Of a stretch of 64,000 bases of DNA, positions 22,141 to 32,019 are shown in pieces. The stretch lies in NCBI GenBank assembly GCA_015179125.1, contig WHVA01000356.1, positions 1-64,000 of the forward strand. The letters are read 5' to 3'. The stretch's first letter is position 1. Every line of letters starts with the position of its first letter. The DNA comes from Gautieria morchelliformis. Its lineage: Eukaryota; Basidiomycota; Agaricomycetes; Gomphales; Gomphaceae. The notes beneath the pieces are model-generated. The model was not told the origin of the DNA and did not search any database. It saw nothing but the letters and a program-made list of their open reading frames with translations. A program made the position numbers and the translations under genes.

Positions 22141-23163
22141 GTTATGGGCCACTACTGCTGGCCGTGACAAGGTAAATACTAGATGTGTCGACTCTCGAAT
22201 GTCCTTCTGAAATGAGTATGCTGCTGTCCGAAACCCCTTCGGAAGATGTACCGCGCCGTCCAATACTTTGCTAGGTTCCTCGCTTGGTATCTGATCCGTC
22301 GAGGAAATACTGTCCAAGGCACACGCTGGAACAATCTTAAATCCAGTCTCACCAGCGGGAGAAAATGTCTGCATTCAAACTAGGTTACCCACTCGATTTG
22401 CTTACCTACGTGGCGCATGTAGTAATGCACTTGTTCAAGCCCCTTGAGAACCTCCAGGCAGCGTTGCGCGCTGTACAGTCCTCGACCAACGTCCTCGAAC
22501 AAATTACCACTATTGGACGGCATTTGGCGTACTTGGATACTTGTCTTATGACATGATAGTCTGGGTAAGTCGTGTCACATCAATCCCACCTGTGCACATT
22601 TCTAACCGCTGATATCCGCCTCACGCTTGAGCTAGCGATCAAAGTCAACAAGACTTCTCTTCATTTTTGGCTTGTTGGGATCTTGTTCAGCATTACGAAT
22701 GGTGTTTTCAAGGTACTACACTATACACATTCTACGTGCATTCTCCCCCTGACTTGGATGTGTTAAGGCTGGACGTCTTGCAAACGAAGCCGGTGTCTTG
22801 CGCTCTCCTTCCAGCGAAAAGAATTCTCTTGCAGATGATGCTGCAAAGCAGGCACGTCTCGCTGCCATTGCAACGTGAGTTCTTTGGGTGGCCTGCCCAT
22901 CGAATCGCTCGAAATCCAATGACATTTATCTTTTGCAGCCAAAGTGGCTCCATGCACCACCAGCTTTTCATTGACACTCTCGATGTCTCGCTGCCAGCAT
23001 TGGCCCTTGGCCTCGTAGATCTTAATGATGGCATTGTCGGCATTCTCGGGTTCATGCTCTCGCCTTATAAGTATTATGGACCTACAAATCATGCTCATTT
23101 GCTATCAGATTCATCTCATCTGTCATGGCACTCGGTACCCATTGGAACAGCATCTCCAAGTGA

Positions 23164-23395
23164 TACCTGAAGTATATGTATGTTGTATCAGTTGTAGACG
23201 TTTATGGCTCAAGTGGTAGACTAGAGACAGTGCATGTTCTTCAACCAGCTACCCTGCTTAGTCATTCTCTCACCTGCCACCAACCTGATTTGTCAGCAGG
23301 GATCAACAACCCTGCTTAGTCAGATTGTGCACACATTGGACAAGCGGTGTATATTGAAACACACTCATTCCTGAGTGCTTCATCATCCACCCTAT
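23164..23395. other. PEX11 3' flank, unrecognised
   Basis: Contains a short duplication of AACCCTGCTTAGTCA (near 23255 and 23310) and a TGGCTCAAGTGG stretch near 23202. No gene seen. Confidence 0.3.
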
Positions 23396-23399
23396 CCCT

Positions 23400-23757
23400 T
23401 TAATCTGACATAAATCTCAAGACATTTAAACTCTATGCTGACAGATACAGCCTCAAGGGGAGAGTCAGCTGTGGTGGTGTTGTATCTTAACAGGACACAA
23501 CCCAGATCCCTACAGTACCACTGACACCAGGCACACAGTTTATGAAGCCAAGCTGGTAGGCTTTATACCGGCTGCAACAATAATACAGGAACACAATTTT
23601 ATCAAGGACACAGCCATAGCAGTCGATAATCAAGCAGCAGTTAAAGCACTCAGCAACTTCAGAAGCACCCTGGGTCATTACCTAACAGACCACTTCCTCA
23701 CACAGATGTCCAAGATTGCTAAGAAACACTGAAACACACCATTGAAATTATACTGGA
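23400..23757 (+). mobile_element. LINE (Tad-like) fragment, RNase H domain
   Basis: Translation in two frames gives ESAVVVLYLNRTQ then HTVYEAKLVGFIPAA, AIAVDNQAAVKAL and a WT end, typical of the RNase H domain of fungal Tad-type non-LTR elements. An in-frame TGA follows KIAKKH near 23730. The coding sequence stops exactly at the terminus of Helitron B, just before the PGHKG motif that opens the LINE piece at 42371. Confidence 0.7.
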
Positions 23758-23865
23758 CTAGGTGGGTACCTGCGCTTCGCGCGGGGGTGTAGGTCAAGCG
23801 CCTTGGTAAGGTCAAATGCATCAGTAAGGTCAAGTGAATCAGTAAGGTCAAGTGCATTGGGGTAA
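23758..23865 (-). other. Helitron B 3' terminus with subterminal iterations
   Basis: Minus strand: repeated CACTTGACCTTACTGAT and GCATTTGACCTTACC units, hairpin CCCGCGCGAAGCGCAGG, TACCCAC and CTAG, followed by T as expected for Helitron insertion. Confidence 0.85.
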
Positions 23866-23892
23866 ATAGGATCATGCAAAATATATCCCTGA

Positions 23893-24235
23893 TCATATAG
23901 TATCATGAATCATGTATGCACCCATGGAACAGCCGAACATGCAGAGCTCTCTCTTGACCTCTGGGATGGGCCTCCCAGCGACTCTAGACATGAAAGTGGT
24001 AATAGTCTTGACTGAATCATCAGAGATTATAAGATTGCGCCTATTGTCATAATCCACAGGTTTCAAAGCTTGTGCATTGTGAAATAGATCCAATAGTGAT
24101 CTTGGGGATCCTGAATTTTTACAATATGGTTATATCGATATGCCAGCTGATCCTCCGGTGACACTCTCACAGAACCAGAAACAATACCAAAATCAGAAAT
24201 GGGGGAAGACCCAAAGTGCAGTTGGATAGCATATC
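23893..24235 (-). pseudogene. Remnant coding segment carried by class i Helitrons (copy in B)
   Basis: Best preserved second half: LFHNAQALKPVDYDN, SDDSVKTITTFMSRVAG, ELCMFGCSMGAYMIHDTI then stop. The first half (SPEDQLAYRY) is in another frame. Function not recognised; homologues at 3316-3651 and 46976-47312. Confidence 0.5.
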
Positions 24236-24299
24236 CTCACACGTAACGTGTCCTCACAGGTAGCGTGTCCCGAGTGGGCCTGGACCGCGCAGTATATCA

Positions 24300-24800
24300 A
24301 TCGTAACAGCATGCCTTAGAAGCAACTCGCCTTGTGTTAGAGTGCCCATCGGCGCCCCGGGCTGTCCCGCCCTTGCCCTGGACGACGCCGCCTCCACCCC
24401 ACCCTTCGACACCTTCGCGTGGCCCCCCGCGTGCCTCGCCACCGTGCACCGCATCCTCGCGCTCGTGCCCCGCCTCGCCCTTGTCAACGTGCCCCCCACG
24501 CACTGGCCCGCCCTCACAACGCGCCTCCCGCCACGCCTCAGCACGCTCACCGTCGGCCCCACGTGCGCCTCCTCCGTGTCAGCGTCAGGCCGCACGCCGC
24601 GCACTCTGCTGCGTTGATGCCGTCCTCCCCAGCGCGGAGCTCGCGTGCGCCGCCGTTGAGCCGGTGATCGCTAACTGCGCGCTGCACATGGTCTGCAGCG
24701 TGAAGAAGAGGGACATCCCCACGCAGGAGAGGAGGAAGAGGCGGCGGCGCCCGGTGCAGTCGCAGAGGAACGACCGCCCAGGCGGGTGTCGCGGGAATTA
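24300..24800 (+). other. GC-rich, CpG-rich block, possible host gene fragment
   Basis: About 500 bp far richer in G+C than its surroundings and dense in CpG. One plus-strand frame reads PPACLATVHRILALVPRLAL and VNVPPTHWPALTTRLPPRL, loosely like leucine-rich F-box-type proteins of basidiomycetes, but the minus strand is open too and no start, splice sites or domain can be fixed. The dense CpG contrasts with CpG decay in the neighbouring elements. Confidence 0.3.
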
Positions 24801-25336
24801 AGGGGTCGGCATGGAAGACCATATGATGTATTAGACAATTCTTCAGGATGATTGTATCCTTGCGAATGATGATCTTGGTGATCATAATGCGGGCAAACAG
24901 GTATAGGTGAAATCTAAGATTATAATATGATTGCTGGCAATGCATGTCACATCGTAAAGAATGCGCACCTTAGCTTTGGGCCAGGAATTGCCAATAGACC
25001 TAAGCTGGCCCAAACGCTCTGACTGGCGCAGGGGGCCTTCCATTATTTTGCACAGGACTTGTTATTTTACTTGAAAAAAAGATAGAAACAAGCCTGCGAC
25101 AAGCACTCCAGAGAGCACAATGCAACAAAGCACAGATCCAGTCAGCATCATGAATGTAGATTCAAAGAAGGAAAACTTATCCCCACTGTGTCTGCAGGTG
25201 CGCTAAGATATAATGTCAGAGTAGAAGGAACAAGCGAGCGTGAAGTACATTACTCACACGTAAAAATGAGTCGGCGTTATCCGACCCGATTCGACTTGCT
25301 GTAGCCGCTGCAACAACGGGGAATGGTAAGAACAAA

Positions 25337-26959
25337 ATGAAGCCTTCTAAGTCTGGTAGAGATAATATGGTCAATGAATCATCGGAAAGAACATTACCTG
25401 GTCAGTATGTTATAATAATGGAATTTCATCAAGAACTGACAAAACGATCTGCCAGCTGATGAAACCGGCACTTCTCGACCGAAGCATCAGGCAGCAAAAA
25501 AGGTCCAATTTGCTGACATGATGGAACCGGCCTCAGATCAAGAAGAGTTTCGACCGGAAACCGTATCTGAGGCCGAGTCCAACGAGCTACCGGACAGCTC
25601 AGAATCTGAGGAGCCAGTAGATGTCGTTCACAAACAGGTAAAGGATGAGCCTAGTATGTATTTTAATATTTTTATTATATATATGCTCATGCTTTATCTA
25701 GACATTGTCTTGCGTGTTCCGGATTGTACCGAACCGGAAGGATTTATTGAACGTGTCAAAATCCCAGCTAGTGCGCACTTCAATGACGTGGAGGAGCGTG
25801 TTTTCAAAGCCATTGGGTGCTACAAAAATGTGAAAAAAATGCCCCAGCTAGCTTACCGCCTCAAAGGAGTGTGTGACAAGCATCTCTCGAAGCTTGCCAA
25901 GGAAGATGACTGGGCCACTCTCAAGGATGATGTGAACAGTGCTCAGGTAAAGAAGAAAAAGGGTGATGCGAGTGGGGTAGAAGTAGAGATCGTCCTGGAT
26001 GAAGATGTAAGTGTGCATATGGATCGTCATGGCAGCTGTATCTGATATTGTAGTATTTTAGTACATGGCATCACTTCGGCACGCACTTTCTGGCAAAAAA
26101 GGAAAAACGGTGGCAAATAATGGTGGCAGGGGCAGAAAGAAGAGAGAAGCTCGGATCCACGATTTGAACACTGATTCTGATGCCAATTCAGGGTCTGACA
26201 TTGAAGAGCGTGGCCAGTTGACAAAATGGGAAAAGGATTACATGGAGGCGTTGAAGGCAGAATATTCTAACTGCGGCAAGAGCACTTGCGTTGCAAAAGT
26301 TTGCAAGCTAACCAAGAATGGAGAGCATGCACATTTGTCCTGGAACCAACTGCAATCCTGGGTGGTGGCCTTGGTATGTACATACACTGTATCCATGCTA
26401 CTCACTGCTAATAATGCACAAATAGGTTTCTGAGATGCATGGTGTCACTCTGAAAACTCCACCAAACAATTCACATTTCCGAGACTTCCATTACCATAAA
26501 GAAGAAAACGCGGTTCCAAAAGAAAAGTCTGAAGAGGTGCTGATGCAGAACATACCCAGTCATGCCCCACTCGGTGTTCAAGGCTCTTTTCCCATCATGC
26601 AGTTTCCTGGCTTCTTCCCACAATATGACTATCGAGCACTTGCTCAAAACATTTATCCCGTCCGTCCCGCCACTCCACCCAACTATCGAAAGAGTGAGCC
26701 CATTCCTACAACACCTGGGAACATTGATTTTCCTAGCATCAATGACTTTCTTGAGGAGGTTCATACCTGGCCCGAAGCCAGAGGCCGAAACATTGATTGC
26801 CTCAAAGAAAGATTTGAAACGAACCAGGTGTATTTTCTAAACGAACTAAAGGACATAGCGGTAGATACTATCATGGCAAACATTGGATTGTCATGGGGTG
26901 ACGCTAACTTTATCACATGGGCTGTCAGGAAAGCTATTAGGAATCTTGTCAGGGAATAG
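25337..26959 (+). CDS. Hypothetical protein, five exons, about 470 aa
   Basis: Not recognised. Exons 25337-25400, 25456-25653, 25702-26006, 26062-26373, 26426-26959; introns of 55, 48, 55 and 52 bp with GTCAGT, GTATGT, GTAAGT and GTATGT donors and AG acceptors, and all phases fit. Without the first exon an ATG at 25518 gives 428 residues. Residues about 45-80 are acidic (EEFRPETVSEAES, DSSESEEPVD). A conserved-looking core follows (VPDCTEPEGFIERVKIP, VEERVFKAIGCYKN), then a basic stretch (GGRGRKKREARIHD) and a C-terminal part with FPQYDYRALAQNIYP and ITWAVRKAIRNLVRE. Cytosolic or nuclear by lack of membrane segments. No stop or frameshift is visible, unlike almost everything around it. It runs opposite to Helitron B. 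Could be a host gene or a transposon passenger gene. Confidence 0.7.
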
Positions 26960-27159
26960 GTGGGAGACCGTCATGGATCATTATGAGGATCAGTAGAACA
27001 CGAGTCATTGCTATAGATTTAGCGCATGCGTTGTTGACGAACATCAGTCTAAATATAATGTTCTTCGTTATATGGAGCTCGAGACATTAAAAAAAAAATT
27101 ATTATTTTTATATTTTTAATCCTACTCAGAACAATATTGTAAAAGCCAACAATAAAATT

Positions 27160-27405
27160 TAAAAATAATTTGAGCTTTTGCCACCAATGCCAACGAAAGG
27201 TTCCTGCCATTCGCGCAGGTCTGCGTTTTGAATGATGTCCATGAGGTTGTTGGTCACGATCGACTGATATAGACGAAGGTATGGTAGAATAGTCGTCTGG
27301 CGTTCGAAATAGGCCTGCGTATTTTGCAAGAGCTCCACTTGCCCCTCCTCTCCTCTTGACCTCTGTCTCTGCTTGTACTCTTTGGGAATGGCCCTGAGTA
27401 TGTCG
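27160..27405 (-). pseudogene. C-terminal exon of an unrecognised gene, truncated
   Basis: 82 open codons on the minus strand ending in TAA: DILRAIPKEYKQRQRSRG, LLQNTQAYFERQTTILPYL, QSIVTNNLMDIIQNADLREW, VGIGGKSSNYF. The amino-acid pattern is protein-like and uninterrupted. The upstream part is missing because the minisatellite begins at 27406, so only the 3' end was brought in. No family assigned. Confidence 0.5.
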
Positions 27406-28437
27406 GTCCCACATGTAACGTGTCCTCACAGGTAGCGTGCCCTCACAGGTAGCATGTCCCCACATGTAACGTGTCCTCACATGTAGCGTGTCCCCACACG
27501 TAACGTGTCCTCACAGGTAGTGTGTCCTCACAGGTAGCATGTCCCCACACGTAATGTGTCCCCACACGTAATGTGTCCCCACAGGTAGCGTGTCCCCACA
27601 GGTAGTGTGTCCTCACAGGTAGCGTGTCCCCACAGGTAGCGTGTCCCCACATGTAACGTGTCGCCACCGGTAGCGTGTCCCCACACGTAACGTGTCGCCA
27701 CCGGTAGCATGTCCCCACACGTAACGTGTCCCCACACATAACATGTCCCACACGTAACGTGTCCTCACAGGTAGCATGTCCCCACATGTAATGTGTCCCC
27801 ACAGGTAGCGTGTCCCCACTGGTAGCGTGTCCCCACACATAACATGTCCCACACGTAACGTGTCCTCACAGGTAGCATGTCCCCACACGTAACGTGTCCT
27901 CACAGGTAGCATGTCCCCACACGTAATGTGTCCCCACAGGTAGCGTGTCCCCACAGGTAGCGTGTCCCCACTGGTAGCGTGTCCTCACACGTAACGTGTC
28001 CCCACACATAACATGTCCCACACGTAACGTGTCCTCACAGGTAGCATGTCCCCACACGTAATGTGTCCCCACAGGTAGCGTGTCCCCACAGGTAGCATGT
28101 CCCCACAGGTAGCGTGTCCCCACACGTAACGTGTCCCCACTGGTAGCATGTCCTCACAGGTAGCATGTCCCCACACGTAATGTGTCCCCACAGGTAGCAT
28201 GTCCCCACAGGTAGCATGTCCCCACAGGTAGTGTGTCCCCACAGGTAGCGTGTCCCCACACGTAACGTGTCACCACTGGTAGCGTGTCCCCACTGTTAGC
28301 GTGTCCTCACAGGTAGCGTGTCCTCACATGTAACTTGTCCTCACAGGTAGCGTGTCCTCACATGTAACTTGTCCTCACAGGTAGCGTGTCCTCACATGTA
28401 ATGTGTCCCCACATGTAGCGTGTCCTCACACATATCA
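27406..28437 (-). repeat. 17-bp minisatellite of Helitron B
   Basis: About 60 units; plus-strand view alternates CACAGGTAGCGTGTCCC and CACACGTAACGTGTCCT types. The longest array in the window. Internal higher-order duplications are visible (ACATAACATGTCCCACACG recurs at about 27735, 27835 and 28010). Confidence 0.9.
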
Positions 28438-28439
28438 GG

Positions 28440-28960
28440 GACATGTATCAGTGTCTATTGTGTGACATATATAGACATAAATAAAATAGCAAAACAAACC
28501 ACATTTAAGCAGCTGTTGTCATTAATTTTAGAAAAGCCTGGATAATTTATTGATATTTACCTTTTAAAAAAATGTCAAAAAATGTACAGTACATGTAACC
28601 TGAAGCTGGTATTAATTTTAGCAAAGTCAGATAATTCATTGATATCTATACTTATTTTTCAACAAAAGATAAAAAAAAACACACTACATTAAAACAGAAG
28701 TTGTTATTAACTTGAGCAAAAAAGTTATTGATATCCATTTGCGAAGAAATGTCAAAAAAATGTAAAGGATATTTAAGTTGGCTGTTGTTGAGGTTAGCAA
28801 GTTGCATCTATTGATGTCTATTTGCGAAGAAATATCGAAAAATGTACAGGATATGTAAGTTGGCTATTGTTAAGGTTAGCAAGTTAGGTTTATTGATAGC
28901 TATTTGCGAAAAAATATCGAAAAAATAAACAGGCCATTCAAGCAGAAGCTGGTGTCAATT
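28440..28960 (-). repeat. AT-rich 80-95 bp tandem repeats of Helitron B
   Basis: Reverse complement of the tract at 2280-2786; units contain CTATTTGCGAAGAAATATCG on the plus strand. Confidence 0.75.
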
Positions 28961-29102
28961 CACAGCCAAAGGCAGAAAAGCCCACAGAAGCCCAGAGCCA
29001 CCCAGAGACACCCAGAGCCAAGCCAAAGCAATAGTAAGCCCACCAGTACAACCAGAACACAGAAAGACACCAGTGGGGAGTGCAGTTCTGCAGCATCGCT
29101 CT

Positions 29103-29109
29103 CTTTATA
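29103..29109 (-). promoter_or_regulatory. TATA box of Helitron B
   Basis: TATAAAG on the minus strand within CGCTTGGTATAAAGAGAG, with GGTCACGTGC about 60 bp upstream, as in G. Confidence 0.6.
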
Positions 29110-29323
29110 CCAAGCGAAGGGTCACGCACAGACCACCCTTGTATGGTCGTGTGAACTGGGCACGTGACCTGGAACGCTGCTGCGCAGCGTCAAGGGTCTG
29201 GGCCAGGGGCCTGGGGCTCACGGCTGCGCCGCTCGCGTCCGATTGGCCAGCTGACCAATGCTGACCTAAAACCTGACATAAGCGATGCCCACAACCACCC
29301 ACCCCCCGCGTTTAACTCTTAGA

Positions 29324-29420
29324 CTAGGTGGATACCCGCGCTTCGCACGGGGGTGCAAGTCAAACGCCTCGGTAAGGTCAAAAGCATTAGCAAAGTCAAA
29401 CACGTTGGGTAAATCAAACT
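29324..29420 (-). other. Helitron A 3' terminus
   Basis: Minus strand: TTTGACTTTGCTAATGC and TTTGACCTTACCGAGGCG units, hairpin CCCGTGCGAAGCGCGGG, TATCCAC, CTAG, immediately followed by TCTAAGAG of Helitron B. Confidence 0.85.
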
Positions 29421-29984
29421 TGGGATAAGTCAAACACATTCAGATAAGTAAAACACATCTTATTGATTAAAAGTAGCTCTAAGTAACACATTGAGGTAGG
29501 TAAAGTTATGACCATGCTGCTTGACCAACTCTGGTACCTCTGCACCTCCTCTGACTCTATCTCAGCTCTTTGTATAAAACCCAGTCATGTGTGCCTCTGT
29601 TCAGCAATCAGATAATTGACTTTGATACATGACTCCCTTTGCACTGTCTCCGGTTCTTAGACCTGCAAGGCCTCTGTCTCTCTGACCTCCGTCTTCCAAC
29701 TTGAGTTCTCATATCCAACTTAACTCAATTCTTGAACCCTTACTACTTCAGTTACAATACTCAACCTCTTCCAACCTCCAATCTCAGATCTCCAAAATAC
29801 TTAGGATGATAGTTGGGGGTGCAACATATAAGTTGAAGCTGCAGTCCTTTTAGATCCAAACCTGACACATAACAGGTAATGACTCTACACATTTCTCCCA
29901 TGTCTCATGTCCCCTACCTCACATGTAGTCTGTCCTTGCCTGTAGTGTCATCACACTTTGTCTGTCTCGCACCTATTGCATCCT

Positions 29985-30530
29985 CACATGTAGCATGTCC
30001 TCACATGTGGCATGTCCCCACACGTAGTGTGTCCCCAAGTATAGTGTGCGTAGTGTGTCTCCACATGTAGCATGTCTCCATATGTAGTGTGTCCCCACAT
30101 GCAGTACAGTGTGCATGGCATGTCCCACATGCATAACATGTCCCTCAAGTATTTTGTGTGTAGCATGTCCCTAAATTATAGCATGTGTGTCCCCCATGCA
30201 TAGCGTGTCCACATGTGTAGCATGTCCCTACATGTAGTGTGTGTAGCATCTCCCTCAAGCATAGTGTGCAAAGTGTGTCCCCACATATAGTGTGCACATC
30301 CCCATGCATAACATGCGTGTCTCCACGCATAACATGGGTGTCCCCAAGCATAGCGTGTGTGTCCCCACGCATAACATGTGTGTCTCTATGCATAACATGA
30401 GTGTCTCCACACCTAGCATGCGTGTCCCCAAGCGTAGCGTGCGTGTCTCCATGCATAACATGTCTCCACGCATAACATGTGTGTCCCCATGCATAGTGTG
30501 TGTAGCATGCCCCTCAACATGCGTAGCATA
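29985..30530 (-). repeat. Class ii minisatellite of Helitron A
   Basis: 21-bp units (CATAACATGTGTGTCTCTATG type on the plus strand) and shorter 17-bp units near 30000-30130. Related to 290-725, 43590-44035, 48740-49575 and 52470-53240. Confidence 0.85.
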
Positions 30531-30559
30531 TCCCCAAGGGCCTCAAAGTGAAGCAAGCA

Positions 30560-31300
30560 GAGGCTGTTACTACTTATTAACTTTTAGCAAACTCAGGGAC
30601 ATGTATCAATGTCTATTTTGTGACATATACAGACATAAATAAAATAGTCAAGGAAACCATATTTAAGCAGCTGCTGTCATTAATTTTAGCAAAGTCAGGA
30701 TTACCTATTTTTGAAAAAATGTCAAGAAAATGTCCAGTACATGTAAGCTGAAGCTGTTATTAATTTTAGCAAAGTTAGGATTATCTATTTTGCGAAAAAT
30801 GTCAAAAAAATGCACTGCACATTTAACCTGGAGCTGTTGTCAATTTCCACAAAGTCAGGATAATTTATTGACATCTATTTGTGAAAAAATGCCAAAAAAG
30901 TACAGTACATTGAAGCAGAAGCTGTTATTAATGCCCAGCCAAAGCCAGAGAAGCCCAGAGACTGACAGAGAAACCCAGAGCCCAGCCAAAGCCATAGTAA
31001 GCCAGCCACCAGTATAGGTAAGCAGCTTTACAGTCAATAAAACAATAACACAAACCACATTTAAAAGCAGAACCTATTGTCATTAATTTGAGAGGAAACT
31101 TATTGATGTCAATTTTCGAAAAAAAACCTGAAAAATATTGGTATTAAAATACATTCTTTTCTGCAGTTATTTAAATCAATTTTCCAAAAAAATCACAAAA
31201 ATATAATGCACATGTGACAATACTATATGATGAAAAACAAAAGGAACCAATAAAATTACCAACACAAATAAAATAAAATACATGGCAATGCATAAAAAAA
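30560..31300 (-). repeat. AT-rich tandem tract of Helitron A
   Basis: Units with AATTTTAGCAAAGTCAGGAT and TTTGCGAAAAATGTC on the plus strand; an intercalated AGCCAAAGCCAGAGAAGCCC stretch near 30950 is the class ii GGCTTTGGCTGG motif. Confidence 0.7.
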
Positions 31301-31444
31301 AAGATATTACCTACCAATAGAAAGCCAGCCAAGCCAATAGATAGCCAGTCAGCCAACACAATAGACAGCCAGCCAGCTAAAGGAGGAGACAGCAGACAGA
31401 GCAGACAGCAGACAGCAGACAGCAGACAGCGGAATCGGCTCAGG

Positions 31445-31527
31445 ATTTTGCAAGCCAAAGCCAGCGCTAACCAGGCCAAAGCCACGGCTTTCAGGCCAAG
31501 CCAGGCCATGCCCATCACTAGTAGCTA
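31445..31527 (+). repeat. GGCC-rich dispersed repeat, left flank of the KDZ element
   Basis: CAGGCCAAAGCCACGGC-type run ending GCCCATCACTAGTAGCTA. The same end, uninterrupted, is at 61360-61378, where it continues into the sequence that here lies at 41197-41280. Confidence 0.5.
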
Positions 31528-31870
31528 GGGCCTTATACCACGAATAATACCGCAAATAATGTTGAACTGAGGAAAACCAAATCCTGGGAAAGCCACCAGG
31601 CTACCGGGTGACCGTGGAACAGTTAATCCCACCAAGCGTGTGGGCACCCATAGGCTCCAGCATCATCAACCCCGCGGGCTCATCACCACGCGTGCGCTGG
31701 AAACACCCGTGCTCGTCGTCATCAACAACAACAACAACAACTCTTCAGTACGGTTTGTTTAATTTTGAAATTCCGCAGGGACCTCTGTACATAGTAACCC
31801 ACTGTATTATGTTACTCTCACCCCCTGGAGCAGGCCCAGAGGCCTGTAAACTTGTGTCGGTGTGCAACTT
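31528..31870 (+). repeat. Left terminal inverted repeat of KDZ element
   Basis: 343 bp starting GGGCCTTATACC. Six mismatches with 40854-41196, all at CpG positions. Includes a CAACAACAACAACAACAACT microsatellite. Confidence 0.95.
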
Positions 31871-32019
31871 TGCTGCCTTTTGCTTCGACTTCTCGCTGTT
31901 TTGTGGTCTTGGGTCTGCTAGAGGCAGGAAATAAAAGGATCTATACATCTGATGTCTAATCCAAATCATAGTGGGATAATGGATGCACTATGTGCTCTTC
32001 ATTCTCTTGTGTGAACCAC

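Larger units (their letters stand above)
17780..23163 (+). pseudogene. PEX11: Peroxisomal membrane biogenesis protein Pex11, split by a Copia element
   Basis: Pex11 drives peroxisome elongation and division. Seven exons are readable: 17780-17840 plus 22146-22171, 22246-22366, 22423-22564, 22632-22712, 22768-22874, 22939-23049, 23109-23163, with introns of 74, 56, 67, 55, 64 and 59 bp. Phases agree throughout. Family hallmarks are present: VSQSLKL and TTAGRDK at the N-terminus, YRAVQYFARFLAWYLIRRG, LFKPLENLQAALRA, FWLVGILFSITNG, and LGLVDLNDGIVGILG near the C-terminus. Predicted size is about 234 residues, normal for fungi. Exon 1 is split by the Copia element at 17841-22140. In addition exon 3 is one base short near 22533 (a G-run in the segment coding AYLGYLSYDM), so it is shifted there even if the element is ignored. 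Assembly error at the G-run cannot be excluded. The last intron has an unusual GTTCAT donor. Confidence 0.92.
24272..27405. other. 3.1 kb unique insert in the Helitron B minisatellite
   Basis: The 17-bp array is interrupted between 24271 and 27406, with gtccc on both sides (24267-24271 and 27406-27410). That is compatible with a 5-bp duplication, although GTCC is also part of the minisatellite unit. The insert has no obvious inverted ends or Helitron termini. It holds a GC-rich block, a five-exon gene on the plus strand and the 3' end of another gene on the minus strand, so captured or inserted host DNA is likely. Confidence 0.65.
23758..29323 (-). mobile_element. Helitron B, class i, with 3.1 kb insert
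   Basis: On the minus strand it starts TCTAAGAGTTAAACGCGGGG at 29323, abutting the CTAG of Helitron A, and ends with hairpin and CTAG at 23758-23761. Inside, in order: promoter with TATA, CT-rich leader, AT-rich tandem tract, 17-bp minisatellite (28437-27406), a unique insert (27405-24272), the last minisatellite units, the remnant coding segment and subterminal iterations. Without the insert it would be about 2.4 kb, close to G. Its 3' end lies in a LINE. Confidence 0.85.
29324..31440 (-). mobile_element. Helitron A, class ii, 5' end missing
   Basis: Minus strand, reading down from 31440: TGTCTGC-repeat leader (31435-31375), donor-like GTAGGT near 31320, AT-rich tandem tract (about 31300-30560), minisatellite (30530-29985), shortened class ii block (about 29880-29500), subterminal iterations, hairpin and CTAG at 29324-29327. 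The promoter and 5' terminus are absent: at about 31440 it runs into a GGCC-rich repeat. Confidence 0.75.

Noticed and set aside
22081-23098. Minus-strand ORFs in the PEX11 region
   Set aside because: They are antisense to the seven well-supported PEX11 exons.
23195-23245. tRNA-derived SINE or tRNA gene at TGGCTCAAGTGG
   Set aside because: An A-box-like word is present but no B box or cloverleaf could be traced.
25518-26045. Single-exon ORF of 175 codons as the full gene at 25.5 kb
   Set aside because: It reads through a GTATGT-TAG intron and past a GTAAGT donor; splicing at those sites extends the protein in phase to 26959.
27406-28437. CRISPR-like array
   Set aside because: Units are contiguous 17-bp tandem repeats without unique spacers, and the genome is eukaryotic.
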